Source: Pantoea sp. Mb-10 (lineage in GTDB: Bacteria; Pseudomonadota; Gammaproteobacteria; Enterobacterales; Enterobacteriaceae). From it: DNA of 64,000 nt. Below the pieces are notes generated by a model. The model was not told the origin of the DNA and ran no database searches. It worked only from the letters and a program-made list of their open reading frames with translations. The stretch is taken from positions 124,001-188,000 of the forward strand of contig NZ_JAJSDX010000008.1 of the NCBI RefSeq assembly GCF_021272205.1, written 5' to 3'. The translations under genes were made by a program, and so were the position numbers. This document shows, piece after piece, positions 47,274 through 58,850 of the stretch; within the stretch, counting starts at the first letter, position 1, and the number at the start of each line of letters is the position of its first letter.

Positions 47274-47774
47274 ATGACCACCTTTGAGAAAGTGATTGCC
47301 CTGCTGGATGAACACCACGCCCGATATCAGGTGGTGGAACATGAAGCCGTCGGCCAAACCGACGTGATTAGCGCCATACGCGGCAATGCGCTGCATCAAG
47401 CCGCCAAAGCAATGGTGCTTGACGTGACGCTGCCGGAAGGTGCCGGGACGCGTTACCTGCTGGCGATTGTGCCCGGTGACTGCAAGATTAATTTCAAAAG
47501 CGCGGCGCGAGCCATTGGCGGCAAGAAATCGAGTTTTGCCGATGCGGAAACCGCGCAGACGCTAACGCAATGCGTGATGGGCGCAGTGCCGCCGTTGAGT
47601 TTTGATGACCGACTGGCGCTGCGCGTGGATGCGCGCCTGCGCGATGTTGGCACGCTGTGGTTTAACGCCGGTACGCTGGATCGCTCTGTGGCGCTGGACG
47701 TGGCGGATTTCTTCCGCATTGTGGGTGATGCGTGCTGTGCAGACATTGCGACGCCAATGACGGCAGCGGCGTGA
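47274..47774 (+). CDS. YeaK/YbaK-type aminoacyl-tRNA editing deacylase
   Basis: 166 aa free-standing tRNA_edit domain, aligning over its full length with E. coli YeaK (HEAVGQTDVISAIRGNALHQAAKAMV, FDDRLALRVD, WFNAGTLDRSV). Family members hydrolyse tRNAs charged with a wrong amino acid (Ala, Ser, Cys or non-protein analogues). The family Lys in AAKAMVLDV is present. Placed inside a biosynthetic-looking operon, it may protect the cell by clearing tRNA mischarged with the product. That is inference from context; a housekeeping copy that moved here is the alternative. Confidence 0.87.
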   Translation: MTTFEKVIALLDEHHARYQVVEHEAVGQTDVISAIRGNALHQAAKAMVLDVTLPEGAGTRYLLAIVPGDCKINFKSAARAIGGKKSSFADAETAQTLTQCVMGAVPPLSFDDRLALRVDARLRDVGTLWFNAGTLDRSVALDVADFFRIVGDACCADIATPMTAAA

Positions 47775-47793
47775 AACCGCTCAAGGATTATGT

Positions 47794-48699
47794 ATGCCTG
47801 TAAAAGATATGTTGTTAGCGCTGTGCGTGGTGGTGGCGTGGGGCGTCAATTTTGTGGTGATTAAACTGGGACTTCACGGCATGCCGCCGTTTCTGCTGGC
47901 CGGATTGCGCTTCACGCTGGTGGCGTTTCCCGCGATCTTGTTGGTGAAACGCCCGCACATTCCGCTGCGCTGGCTAGTGGTGTACGGCATCACCATCAGC
48001 TTTGGCCAGTTTGCCTTTTTGTTTCTCGCCATTAAATTGGGGATGCCCGCCGGGCTGGCTTCGCTGGTGCTTCAGGCGCAGGCCTTCTTTACGCTGCTGC
48101 TGGGCGCACTGCTGCTGGCAGAAAAGCTGCGCTGGAATCACATTGCGGGCATCCTCATCGCCACGCTCGGCATGTTTTTGCTGGCGACTTCCGGCATGGA
48201 GGGCCAAGGCACCGCGGGAATAACGCTGACCACCATGATGCTGACGCTGGCCGCCGCGCTCTCGTGGGCGCTAGGCAATATCACCAATAAAATCATTTTG
48301 CGCAATCGCAAGGTGCCCGTGATGTCGCTGGTGGTGTGGAGTGCGCTGGTGCCGATAGTCCCGTTCTTTGCGTGTTCGTGGTGGTTTGAAGGCAGTGAAA
48401 CCATCGTCGCCAGCTTGGCTAATATCTCTCTGCAAACTCTGCTGGCGCTCGTATATCTCGCCTTTATCGCCACCATCGTAGGCTATGCGATTTGGGGGAA
48501 TTTGCTCAGTCGCTATGAGACGTGGCGCATCGCGCCACTGTCGCTGTTGGTGCCGGTGGTAGGGATTGTCAGCGCCGCGCTGGTGCTCGACGAGACGCTC
48601 TCGCCGCAGCAAATCGTGGGCGCGGCCGTCATCGTTGCAGGCTTGCTGGTGAATGTCTTTGGCGGCATGGTGAGCCAGCGCTTGCTGGTGCGCACCTGA
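47794..48699 (+). CDS. EamA-type exporter (DMT superfamily)
   Basis: 301 aa, ten membrane segments in two EamA repeats. It aligns throughout with E. coli EamA/YdeD, the O-acetylserine and cysteine-pathway metabolite exporter (WGVNFVVIKLGLHGMPPFLLAGLRF, MPAGLASLVLQAQAFFTLLLGA, RYETWRIAPLSLLVPVVGI). Last gene of the operon, 19 nt after the deacylase gene. In context it would export the pathway product; it may equally be the genome's only eamA. It converges with ibpA at a terminator. Confidence 0.9.
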   Translation: MPVKDMLLALCVVVAWGVNFVVIKLGLHGMPPFLLAGLRFTLVAFPAILLVKRPHIPLRWLVVYGITISFGQFAFLFLAIKLGMPAGLASLVLQAQAFFTLLLGALLLAEKLRWNHIAGILIATLGMFLLATSGMEGQGTAGITLTTMMLTLAAALSWALGNITNKIILRNRKVPVMSLVVWSALVPIVPFFACSWWFEGSETIVASLANISLQTLLALVYLAFIATIVGYAIWGNLLSRYETWRIAPLSLLVPVVGIVSAALVLDETLSPQQIVGAAVIVAGLLVNVFGGMVSQRLLVRT

Positions 48700-48722
48700 T
48701 GTTCGTGCGGCGTTAAAGCAGG

Positions 48723-48750
48723 TAAAAAAAACGCCGCATCGCTGCGGCGT
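48723..48750 (-). terminator. Terminator of ibpA
   Basis: 8-bp stem ACGCCGCA/TGCGGCGT (48731-48738 with 48743-48750), followed on the minus strand by a run of eight Ts. It lies between ibpA and the convergent exporter gene. Confidence 0.9.
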
Positions 48751-48768
48751 TTGGGGTGTTTACACGTC

Positions 48769-49185
48769 TTACTTCAGGATTTCAATGCGGCGCGGTTTCG
48801 CCTCTTCGGGGACGATACGCTCCAGATCGATGCTCAGCAGGCCCAGCTCAAGGCGCGCATCGCGCACCACGATGTGGTCGGCCAGCTGGAATTTACGTTC
48901 AAAATTACGCTCGGCAATGCCCTGGTACAGGTATTTGCGTTCGGGCTGCTCGTCCGGATGGGCGCCGCGCACGATCAGCATGTTGTCGTGGGCGGTAATC
49001 TCTAACTCGCTCTGGGAAAAACCGGCCACCGCAATGGTAATACGGTAATGGTTTTCGTCCACCAGCTCGACGTTATAAGGAGGGTAGCCGCCGTTCGCCT
49101 GGTTAGGATTGGATTCCAACAGGTTGAACAGACGATCAAAACCGATAGATGAGCGATAAAGTGGTGACAGATCAAAATTACGCAT
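48769..49185 (-). CDS. ibpA: Small heat-shock protein IbpA
   Basis: 138 aa alpha-crystallin-domain chaperone that binds aggregating proteins and hands them to DnaK/ClpB. N-terminal [20 protein letters not shown], crystallin core [17 protein letters not shown], and a C-terminal IEIL-type anchor (RRIEILK). The start at 49185 has AGGAG upstream. There is no ibpB downstream, unlike E. coli; a terminator and a convergent gene follow directly. Erwinia amylovora is known to have a single IbpA that works without IbpB, which fits. Expression is by a sigma-32 promoter and an RNA thermometer. Confidence 0.97.
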   Translation of the reverse strand: MRNFDLSPLYRSSIGFDRLFNLLESNPNQANGGYPPYNVELVDENHYRITIAVAGFSQSELEITAHDNMLIVRGAHPDEQPERKYLYQGIAERNFERKFQLADHIVVRDARLELGLLSIDLERIVPEEAKPRRIEILK

Positions 49186-49284
49186 AATAAGACTCCTGAT
49201 TTTCAGCAAGTTTTGGCAACCTTCCATGCAGGACAGGCTGTGTGGTTCCTGACTGTCCCTGTCGGCAACAATCAGGCAACCGCA
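49186..49284 (-). ncRNA. ROSE-type RNA thermometer in ibpA 5' UTR
   Basis: About 99-nt leader between the predicted start site and the ibpA ATG. The last hairpin pairs ACTTGCTGA (49203-49211) with TCAGGAGT (49192-49199), so the Shine-Dalgarno AGGAG is masked with a bulge opposite, the ROSE hallmark (conserved UUGCU against the SD). Heat would open it. Upstream helices (AGGGACAGTCAGGAACC region) complete the multi-stem form. Confidence 0.8.
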
Positions 49285-49290
49285 TGTTAA

Positions 49291-49319
49291 AAATGGGTAC
49301 AACGCGGTCGCTTTCAAGG
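49291..49319 (-). promoter_or_regulatory. Sigma-32 promoter of ibpA
   Basis: On the minus strand: -35 CCTTGAAA, about 14-nt spacer, -10 CCCATTTT, matching the sigma-32 consensus CTTGAAA-N14-CCCCATnT. It lies about 105 nt before the ibpA start. Confidence 0.85.
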
Positions 49320-49471
49320 GGTCAATGCGTATTTTTTTTCAGCATAATTCACAAATTGACATACACTCAGTGCATTAATCCCCGGATCGGTTTGACACTG
49401 CCACAGAGCGCTGCGTCCTTCCGGTGAAACACTCCAGCCAAGGCGATGCCATGACTGAAGGGAAGACCAAC

Positions 49472-49831
49472 ATGAAATTGATGAAAAGCCTATCGCTATC
49501 CAGCCTGTTTGTTTGCTGTGCGCTCACCACGTCGGGCTGCGCCAGCGTCATGTCGCACACCGGCGGCGATCAGGGGTATTATCCCGGTACGCGCGCCAGC
49601 GCCCGTATCATTGCTGACGATAACAGCGGCTGGGTCATGAAGCCGCTGGCGGTGATCGACTTACCGTTCTCGGCGGTGATGGATACGCTTTTACTGCCGT
49701 GGGACTGGCTGCGTGCCGATGACGGCACCCATAAAAATTCCGCGCACGATCGCGTGCTGCAGAGTGAAAAACAAGCGGGCACCGAGGCCAGCCTGGCAAC
49801 TGCCGCCGCTATGCCTGCGACTGCGCACTAA
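49472..49831 (+). CDS. yidQ: YidQ family lipoprotein (DUF1375)
   Basis: 119 aa. Lipoprotein signal with lipobox-like TSGC near residue 24 and then ASVMSHTGGDQGYYPGTRASA, as in E. coli YidQ, and the family stretch LPFSAVMDTLLLPWDW. Probable outer-membrane lipoprotein of unknown function. Start at 49472 (MKLMKSLSLS) gives a normal signal peptide; the frame opens 16 codons earlier. Its 3' end overlaps the convergent yidR by 23 nt. Confidence 0.92.
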   Translation: MKLMKSLSLSSLFVCCALTTSGCASVMSHTGGDQGYYPGTRASARIIADDNSGWVMKPLAVIDLPFSAVMDTLLLPWDWLRADDGTHKNSAHDRVLQSEKQAGTEASLATAAAMPATAH

Positions 49832-51071
49832 CGTAAAACAGCTGACGCCATCCCGCAACGTCCCGCATATAGGCAATTTTCTCTCCGTCTGGTGACCACA
49901 CCACCGCATCACCAGACGGCGCGCGCGCGCTGCGCGCAGTGAGCCGCTGGCACTGGCCGCTGGCAACGTCACAGACCATCACGCTGTTATCACACACAAA
50001 CGCCACCGCATTGCCCGCCGGATGCCAACTAAAAGCCGATTGGATGCTGTGCTGCAGCTGCGTTACCTGACGCGGCGCGCCGCCGTTGGGTGACACGGTC
50101 CAGAGCTGAACGGTCTGGCGGTGGTCAGTCATCAAAAATGCGATAGCGCTGCCGTCGGGCGAGGCACGAAGCCAGTGCCGCGGCTGCAGCGCCAAGCCGT
50201 GCGTATAAGTGATCCGGCGCTGCTGAACGCCTGCCGGTGGCGCGGGCAGCGTGGTGGCCGTGCCTTCTAACGGCGCGCTGCCCGCCTGCGCGTAATCACT
50301 TAACGCTTCCGGCAGATCCACCACGAACACTTCGGGCACCTTGCTGCCGTCCACCGCGCGCGTGTCGCCGATAAAGGCGATGGCCCAGCGCTGCCACTCT
50401 CCGTTCGTCTTTTGATAGCCCTGATGGCCAATCCAGCACTCTTCATAGGCGCGATCGATCTGGTCGCTGCCCGGCTGCGGATCGCGCTGCGTCTGGCTGA
50501 CCAGCACGCAGAAATGGCTGCCATCGTATTCGCGCGGATGCTGCTTCGGTGGGCACACCGGATGCAGCGGAAGCGCCACGCCCACGTTGCGCAGATCTTC
50601 GCGCGCATCCCACGCGTGCATCACGTGATCGTTGTAGGTAAAGCTCAGGCGCGATCCGTCCGGACTAAACACATGCACGTGGGAACCGCCGCGCAGGGCA
50701 CCGGGCGTAAAAGGCGCCGTGATATCGCAAGCGTCCAGATTTTCCGCACGCCCCTGCTGAACGATCACGCCGCGTCGGTGATGAAAATCATAGTGCCAGT
50801 GCGCATCGGGGTGTTCGGGGCCGTGGATACAGACATAGCGCGGCGGATTATCCGGACTCACCGTGACAACCCCCACGTGCGCCCCGTCACGCGCCTGATA
50901 CAGCACCTCCGTGGTGCCGCTCTCTGCATGGACGCGCTCAATGGTTAAGCCGGTAAACGACGCGCCGGAGGGACGCACGTCAAACGCCAGCCACTGGCTG
51001 TCTGCTGTCCAGACATTGATATTGGTTAGCTGATGATGACGGGGGGCAAAGGTGAGCTGCTTCTCTGACAT
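49809..51071 (-). CDS. yidR: YidR, TolB/beta-propeller-like protein
   Basis: 420 aa (E. coli 415). Repeated beta-propeller-like blades, with HVHVFSPDGSRLSFTYND, LRASPDGSAIAFLMTD, FSWHPAGNAVAFVCD and VWSPDGEKIAYMRD, similar to the oligogalacturonate lyase/TolB-like family. No signal peptide, so cytoplasmic. Function in E. coli is not established. It converges with and overlaps yidQ, as expected for this conserved pair. Confidence 0.93.
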   Translation of the reverse strand: MSEKQLTFAPRHHQLTNINVWTADSQWLAFDVRPSGASFTGLTIERVHAESGTTEVLYQARDGAHVGVVTVSPDNPPRYVCIHGPEHPDAHWHYDFHHRRGVIVQQGRAENLDACDITAPFTPGALRGGSHVHVFSPDGSRLSFTYNDHVMHAWDAREDLRNVGVALPLHPVCPPKQHPREYDGSHFCVLVSQTQRDPQPGSDQIDRAYEECWIGHQGYQKTNGEWQRWAIAFIGDTRAVDGSKVPEVFVVDLPEALSDYAQAGSAPLEGTATTLPAPPAGVQQRRITYTHGLALQPRHWLRASPDGSAIAFLMTDHRQTVQLWTVSPNGGAPRQVTQLQHSIQSAFSWHPAGNAVAFVCDNSVMVCDVASGQCQRLTARSARAPSGDAVVWSPDGEKIAYMRDVAGWRQLFYVSAQSQA

Positions 51072-51153
51072 AGGACAACCTTACTTTCAACGTTGCCAAA
51101 TAAAGTACGTGATAATGCCCTGCGCTGCAGGATTTTTGCGGGAGTAAAGGAGA

Positions 51154-51186
51154 AAAAGTGTGCACCGCCTGGGGCGCAGGCGGTGC
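51154..51186 (-). terminator. Terminator of yidA
   Basis: 9-bp stem GCACCGCCT/AGGCGGTGC (51162-51170 with 51178-51186), followed on the minus strand by ACAC and TTTTT. It lies just past the yidA stop. Confidence 0.8.
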
Positions 51187-51192
51187 GGCGTA

Positions 51193-52002
51193 TTACAGCA
51201 CCAGTTCCTCAATGGCATGCGCAACGCCATCTTCCCCATTGCTTTTGGTAACGAACTGCGCAATGGCTTTTACGGACTCAATCGCGTTACCCATCGCCAC
51301 GCCGGTGCCCGCGTACTCAATCATCGCCAGATCGTTTTCCTGATCGCCGATAGTCATCACTTCGTCTCGGGTCAGGCCCAGCTTCTCGGCCAGCATTTTT
51401 ACGCCCTGCCCTTTATTGACGCGCGGATCGAGAATCTCAAGGAAGTACGCGGCGCTTTTCAGCAGCGTGTATTTTTCGCGCGCCTCCTGCGGCAAACGCT
51501 GGATAGCCGCGTCCAGCAGCACGGGTTTGTCGATCATCATCAGTTTGGGAAAACGGGTGGCGCGGTCCATTTCATCCACCGCGCGATAGCGCAAGGGAAT
51601 GCCGGTCAGGTTGGCTTCATGAATGGTAAATTCGCTGATGTCTTTGTTAGGCGTGTAAAGCGCGCTGCGATCAAAGGCCTGGAAGTGGACGCCCAGCTCG
51701 CGCGCGAGCTGTTCCACATACAGATAATCTTCAAAGCCCAGCGTGATCTCTGCGATGCACTCGCCCGTATCGGCATGATGCACCAGCGCACCGTTATAGC
51801 TGATGCAGTACTCCCCGGCTTCCGCCAGATCCAGCTCCTTCAGGTAGCGCTGAATGCCGACCAACGGTCGCCCGGTGGTTAACACCACCTTCACGCCTTT
51901 TTGATGCGCACGTGCAATCGCGGATTTCACGGCAGGGGTGATCTCATGCTGTGGATTCAGCAGCGTACCGTCCATATCGATCGCAACCAATTTTATCGCC
52001 AT
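51193..52002 (-). CDS. yidA: Sugar-phosphatase YidA (HAD, Cof type)
   Basis: 269 aa (E. coli 270). HAD superfamily type IIB phosphatase: motif I DMDGTLLN with the nucleophile Asp near residue 9, motif II TTGRP, motif III Lys in NKGQGVKML, and motif IV GDQENDLAMIEYAG. E. coli YidA acts on erythrose 4-phosphate and other sugar phosphates in vitro. It lies between yidR and a small secreted-protein gene on the same strand. Confidence 0.96.
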   Translation of the reverse strand: MAIKLVAIDMDGTLLNPQHEITPAVKSAIARAHQKGVKVVLTTGRPLVGIQRYLKELDLAEAGEYCISYNGALVHHADTGECIAEITLGFEDYLYVEQLARELGVHFQAFDRSALYTPNKDISEFTIHEANLTGIPLRYRAVDEMDRATRFPKLMMIDKPVLLDAAIQRLPQEAREKYTLLKSAAYFLEILDPRVNKGQGVKMLAEKLGLTRDEVMTIGDQENDLAMIEYAGTGVAMGNAIESVKAIAQFVTKSNGEDGVAHAIEELVL

Positions 52003-52099
52003 ACCATCCTCGTTAAGTCAGAGTTTGCCTGAATGCTAACGCGATTCAGTTCACATTAACCATTATGGCTGTTTGCGCGGCCTTTTTCTAAGCGCAACA

Positions 52100-52130
52100 A
52101 AAAAGCCATCCGTGTCGCAATGGCTTTTTT
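52100..52130 (-). terminator. Terminator of the MXKDX-repeat gene
   Basis: AAAAAGCCAT/ATGGCTTTTT stem (52100-52109 with 52120-52129) with A- and T-runs on both sides, so it could work in both directions. It ends the small gene at 52150-52386. Confidence 0.88.
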
Positions 52131-52149
52131 TGTGCTGATGCGCGGGCGC

Positions 52150-52386
52150 TTAGTGATGCATGTTCTCTTTACTCATGTCTTTCATGTCCGTGCCGTCTTG
52201 CTGCTGGGTCTCTTTCATCTCCATGCCGTCTTTGTGCATGGTCTCTTTCATGCTTTTTTGGTCTTTCGACATTTCCATGTGCATGTCATCACTCATCATG
52301 GCGTCTTTTTTCATGGCATCGGCTGCGTGCGCGGCTGAAACGGTCATCGCAGCGGCGGCCAGAAGGGCCAGAGCGGTCTTTTTCAT
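52150..52386 (-). CDS. Small exported pentapeptide (MXKDX-type) repeat protein
   Basis: 78 aa. Signal peptide MKKTALALLAAAAMTVSA with cleavage near AHA-A, then a mature part of about 56 residues made almost only of Met, Lys, Asp, Glu, His, Ser, Thr and Gln: repeats such as MKKDA, MSKDQ, MKETM, HKDGM, MKDMS. No Cys and no aromatic residue, so it is likely disordered. Met and His could bind copper or silver ions in the periplasm, but no function is known. It lies upstream of yidA and downstream of gyrB on the same strand, with its own terminator. Confidence 0.85.
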   Translation of the reverse strand: MKKTALALLAAAAMTVSAAHAADAMKKDAMMSDDMHMEMSKDQKSMKETMHKDGMEMKETQQQDGTDMKDMSKENMHH

Positions 52387-52608
52387 TCACTGTGTCCTTA
52401 ATTAACATATGGAAGAGAGGGCTTTGGGATAAGCATTCACACGCGCGGCTGCGGTGCGGCCTCAATATTTCGTTAACCCCCCTTTCGGCCATACAAGAAA
52501 TGTCTCAAACGAACAGCACGCACGCGTAATCCGCGCCTAAAGGCCCAGAAAGCCAAAACCACGCCGCTTCGCGCCTGTGGCCGCCGCGCGTCTGCGGCGG
52601 CCAAAAAA

Positions 52609-52629
52609 AAAACCTTCCGAAGAAGGGTT
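52609..52629 (-). terminator. Terminator of gyrB
   Basis: Imperfect AACCTTC/GAAGGGTT stem followed on the minus strand by a T-run of ten. Next to it, a second strong hairpin GGCCGCCGC/GCGGCGGCC (52579-52602) lies beyond the T-run. No gene in 52387-52649. Confidence 0.8.
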
Positions 52630-52649
52630 TTTCACGTCTGCGCGGTTTA

Positions 52650-56161
<3,512 letters not shown>

Positions 56162-56228
56162 GAATCAATCCAGCTGCGCATTAAGAAGGGAGTGTTCACC
56201 TCACCCTGTTATTCAGGGCGTAAACGGC

Positions 56229-56330
56229 GAAGCCAGTTTGCACACGGCCAGCGCGCAGCCCCTGAAGCATACTGAAGTATGCTTCCAGGGACGAGCGCTG
56301 CCCGGGAGCAAAATAGCGAGTAAGTTAGCC
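56229..56330. repeat. Long imperfect palindrome between dnaN and recF
   Basis: About 100 nt. The centre is AAGCATACT-GA-AGTATGCTT (56265-56284), extended by CCCTG/CAGGG with one bulge to a 14-bp stem. The outer arms (TTTGCACACGGCCAGCGC on the left, complementary to GCGCTGCCCGGGAGCAAA on the right) pair with few mismatches. Such a structure is typical of intergenic palindromic repeats (ERIC- or BIME-like, or a MITE). I could not match it to a named family. It interrupts an operon that is contiguous in E. coli. Confidence 0.7.
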
Positions 56331-56340
56331 CGCTAAACGA

Positions 56341-57441
56341 TCACAAGCGCATCGGCATGACGACATAGGCTGCGGCAGGGCTTGCCACGTCCTCAATCTG
56401 CACGCTGGACACAGAGTCGGTAAGCAGCAGGCGCACATTCTCGCACTTCAGCGCATTAAGCACGTCCAGCACATAGCTGACGTTGAAGCCGATCTCTAAT
56501 TCGGTGCCGCTATAAGACACGTCCAGCATCTCCTCGGCTTCTTCTTGCTCCGGGTTATTTGCCGTTATCTTAAGCTGATTTTCGGTAATATAGATGCGAA
56601 CGCCGCGGAACTTCTCGTTCGACAGGATCGCCGCACGGGCAAAAGCCTGCTTGAGCAGATCGCAGCCGGCTTCCAGCACCTTGTCGGGATTTTTAGGCAA
56701 GACGCGCCGGTAATCCGGGAAACGTCCGTCCACCAGCTTAGAGGTGAAGATAAAATCACCCACGTGCGCGCGAATATTGCTGCTGCCAATTTGCACCCGC
56801 AGCGGCGTCTCACCGCCATCCAGCAGACGCACCAGCTCAATAACGCCTTTACGCGGCACAATCACAGAATGGCTAGGCAGCGCCTGACCAATCGGCATTG
56901 AGCAGACCGCAAGACGATGACCATCGGTGGAAACCGTGCGCAGCTCCTCGCCTTCCGTCTCAAACAGCATGCCGTTGAGATAGTAACGAACGTCCTGATG
57001 CGCCATGGAAAACTGGGTCGCTTCAATCAGACGTTTCAGCGTGGCCTGTGGCAGCGTAAACTCGACGTCGCTTTGCCAGTCATCCAGGTTCGGGAAATCG
57101 CTGGCGGGCAGCGTTGAGAGCGAAAAGCGGCTGCGGCCAGAGCGCACCAGCATGCGATCGCCTTCCAGCATCACGCTGATCTCTGCCCCTTCGGGCAATC
57201 CGCGGCAAATATCGAGAAATTTTCGTGCAGGCACGGTGGTGGCACCGGGCTCATGCGCCTGGGTCAGCGCCACGCGCGCGACCATTTCCATTTCTAAATC
57301 GGTGCCGGTAAGCGACAGCGTACCGTCATTCACCTGCAGCAATAAGTTGCCCAGAATGGGCAGCGTCGGGCGTCCGCCAAGCGGACCGCTTACCTGTTGC
57401 AGGGGTTTTAGCAACTGCTCACGTTCAACAATAAATTTCAT
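56341..57441 (-). CDS. dnaN: DNA polymerase III beta subunit (sliding clamp)
   Basis: 366 aa, E. coli length. Three-domain beta clamp; MKFIVEREQLLKPLQQVSGPLGGRPTLPILGN at the start and the C-terminal hydrophobic cleft ending in VMPMRL, where clamp-binding peptides dock. It lies 5 nt after dnaA and is followed by the palindromic element before recF. Confidence 0.99.
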   Translation of the reverse strand: MKFIVEREQLLKPLQQVSGPLGGRPTLPILGNLLLQVNDGTLSLTGTDLEMEMVARVALTQAHEPGATTVPARKFLDICRGLPEGAEISVMLEGDRMLVRSGRSRFSLSTLPASDFPNLDDWQSDVEFTLPQATLKRLIEATQFSMAHQDVRYYLNGMLFETEGEELRTVSTDGHRLAVCSMPIGQALPSHSVIVPRKGVIELVRLLDGGETPLRVQIGSSNIRAHVGDFIFTSKLVDGRFPDYRRVLPKNPDKVLEAGCDLLKQAFARAAILSNEKFRGVRIYITENQLKITANNPEQEEAEEMLDVSYSGTELEIGFNVSYVLDVLNALKCENVRLLLTDSVSSVQIEDVASPAAAYVVMPMRL

Positions 57442-57446
57442 AAGCG

Positions 57447-58850
57447 TCAGGAAGATAAAGTTCGAATGAGGTTAGAGAAATCTTCTTTGATGTCGTGGCT
57501 CTCTTCACGCAGCTGCTCAATTTTCCGGCAGGCATGAAGCACGGTAGTATGATCGCGGCCACCAAACGCATCGCCGATCTCCGGCAGGCTGTGGTTGGTT
57601 AACTCTTTGGCCATCGCCATCGCCATTTGGCGCGGACGGGCTACCGAGCGCGAACGGCGCTTCGAGAGTAAATCCGCCACTTTGATTTTGTAATATTCCG
57701 CCACCGTTTTTTGGATGTTATCAATGGTGACCAGCTTCTCCTGCAGCGCCAGCAGATCGCGCAGGGCTTCACGCACAAAGTCGATAGTAATCGCGCGGCC
57801 GGTAAAGTTAGCGTTCGCGATGACGCGGTTCAATGCCCCTTCAAGCTCGCGCACGTTAGAACGCAGGCGCTTGGCGATAAAGAACGCCACTTCACCCGGC
57901 AGACGGATGTCGTTTTCATCGGCTTTCTTCATCAGGATGGCCACGCGCGTTTCCAGCTCAGGCGGCTCAATGGCGACGGTCAGTCCCCAGCCGAAGCGGG
58001 ATTTCAGGCGATCTTCTACACCATTGATCTCTTTTGGATAGCGGTCAGACGTCAGGATAATCTGTTGGTTGCCTTCCAGCAGCGCGTTGAAGGTATGGAA
58101 AAACTCCTCTTGAGAACGCTCTTTGTTGGCAAAAAACTGAATGTCATCGATCAGCAGTGCGTCAACGGAGCGGTAATAACGCTTAAACTCCTCGATGGCG
58201 TTGTTTTGCAGCGCTTTTACCATGTCCTGAACGAAACGCTCGGAGTGCATGTAGACCACCTTCGCGTTGGGTTTGCGCGCAATAATGCCGTTGCCCACCG
58301 CATGTAACAGGTGCGTTTTCCCTAACCCCGTGCCGCCATAAAGGAATAAAGGGTTATACGCACCGCCAGGATTGTCCGCCACCTGACGCGCCGCCGCGCG
58401 GGCCAGTTGGTTAGATTTACCTTCAACGAAGTTATCGAAATTGTGACGATTATTGACATTAGAACGGTAAGTGACGTCGGCGGGTGCCGGTACAGAATCC
58501 CAGCTAGGACGAACCGGCGGCGCCGGTGCCGGACGCGGTTCCGCTGGCGCAGGCGCCGCGACGCTGCTGGCCATAGCCGGTTGCGCCACAGGTTGTTGAG
58601 CCACCGGGCGCGTGCCCACTTCAAAACGCAAAAGCGGTACGTTCGCACCGCAGAACTCATTCAGCAGCCCGTTGATACTATTGAGGTATTTATCCCGAAC
58701 CCAGTCGAGTACAAACCGATTTGGTGCATACAAGGCCAGCGTATTGTCGTTTAATTCAGCCTGTAGCGGACGAATCCACATACTGAATTCGGTGGCAGGA
58801 AGCTCATCCTGCAAACGGGCAAGACACTGTTGCCAAAGCGTAAGTGACAC
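57447..58850 (-). CDS. dnaA: Chromosomal replication initiator DnaA
   Basis: 467 aa, E. coli length, using a GTG start at 58850 ([14 protein letters not shown]) as in E. coli; an ATG four codons upstream is open but not conserved. Domain I (DnaB/DiaA contact) 1-85, a Pro/Ala-rich domain II linker (~86-130), AAA+ domain III with Walker [16 protein letters not shown] and Walker [13 protein letters not shown], and domain IV with the box-binding signature [16 protein letters not shown] perfect DnaA box lies 207 nt upstream, in line with autoregulation. oriC itself is not in the window. Confidence 0.99.
   Translation of the reverse strand: MSLTLWQQCLARLQDELPATEFSMWIRPLQAELNDNTLALYAPNRFVLDWVRDKYLNSINGLLNEFCGANVPLLRFEVGTRPVAQQPVAQPAMASSVAAPAPAEPRPAPAPPVRPSWDSVPAPADVTYRSNVNNRHNFDNFVEGKSNQLARAAARQVADNPGGAYNPLFLYGGTGLGKTHLLHAVGNGIIARKPNAKVVYMHSERFVQDMVKALQNNAIEEFKRYYRSVDALLIDDIQFFANKERSQEEFFHTFNALLEGNQQIILTSDRYPKEINGVEDRLKSRFGWGLTVAIEPPELETRVAILMKKADENDIRLPGEVAFFIAKRLRSNVRELEGALNRVIANANFTGRAITIDFVREALRDLLALQEKLVTIDNIQKTVAEYYKIKVADLLSKRRSRSVARPRQMAMAMAKELTNHSLPEIGDAFGGRDHTTVLHACRKIEQLREESHDIKEDFSNLIRTLSS

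Noticed and set aside
49809-49831. Overlap of yidQ and yidR as a sign of error
   Set aside because: Both ends look natural: yidQ keeps a full lipoprotein and yidR a full last blade; convergent 23-nt overlap is harmless.
52120-52338. Plus-strand frames rich in Phe/His/Val opposite the small repeat protein
   Set aside because: Antisense of the Met/Lys/Asp repeat; the minus-strand frame has a signal peptide and terminator, which the plus frames lack.
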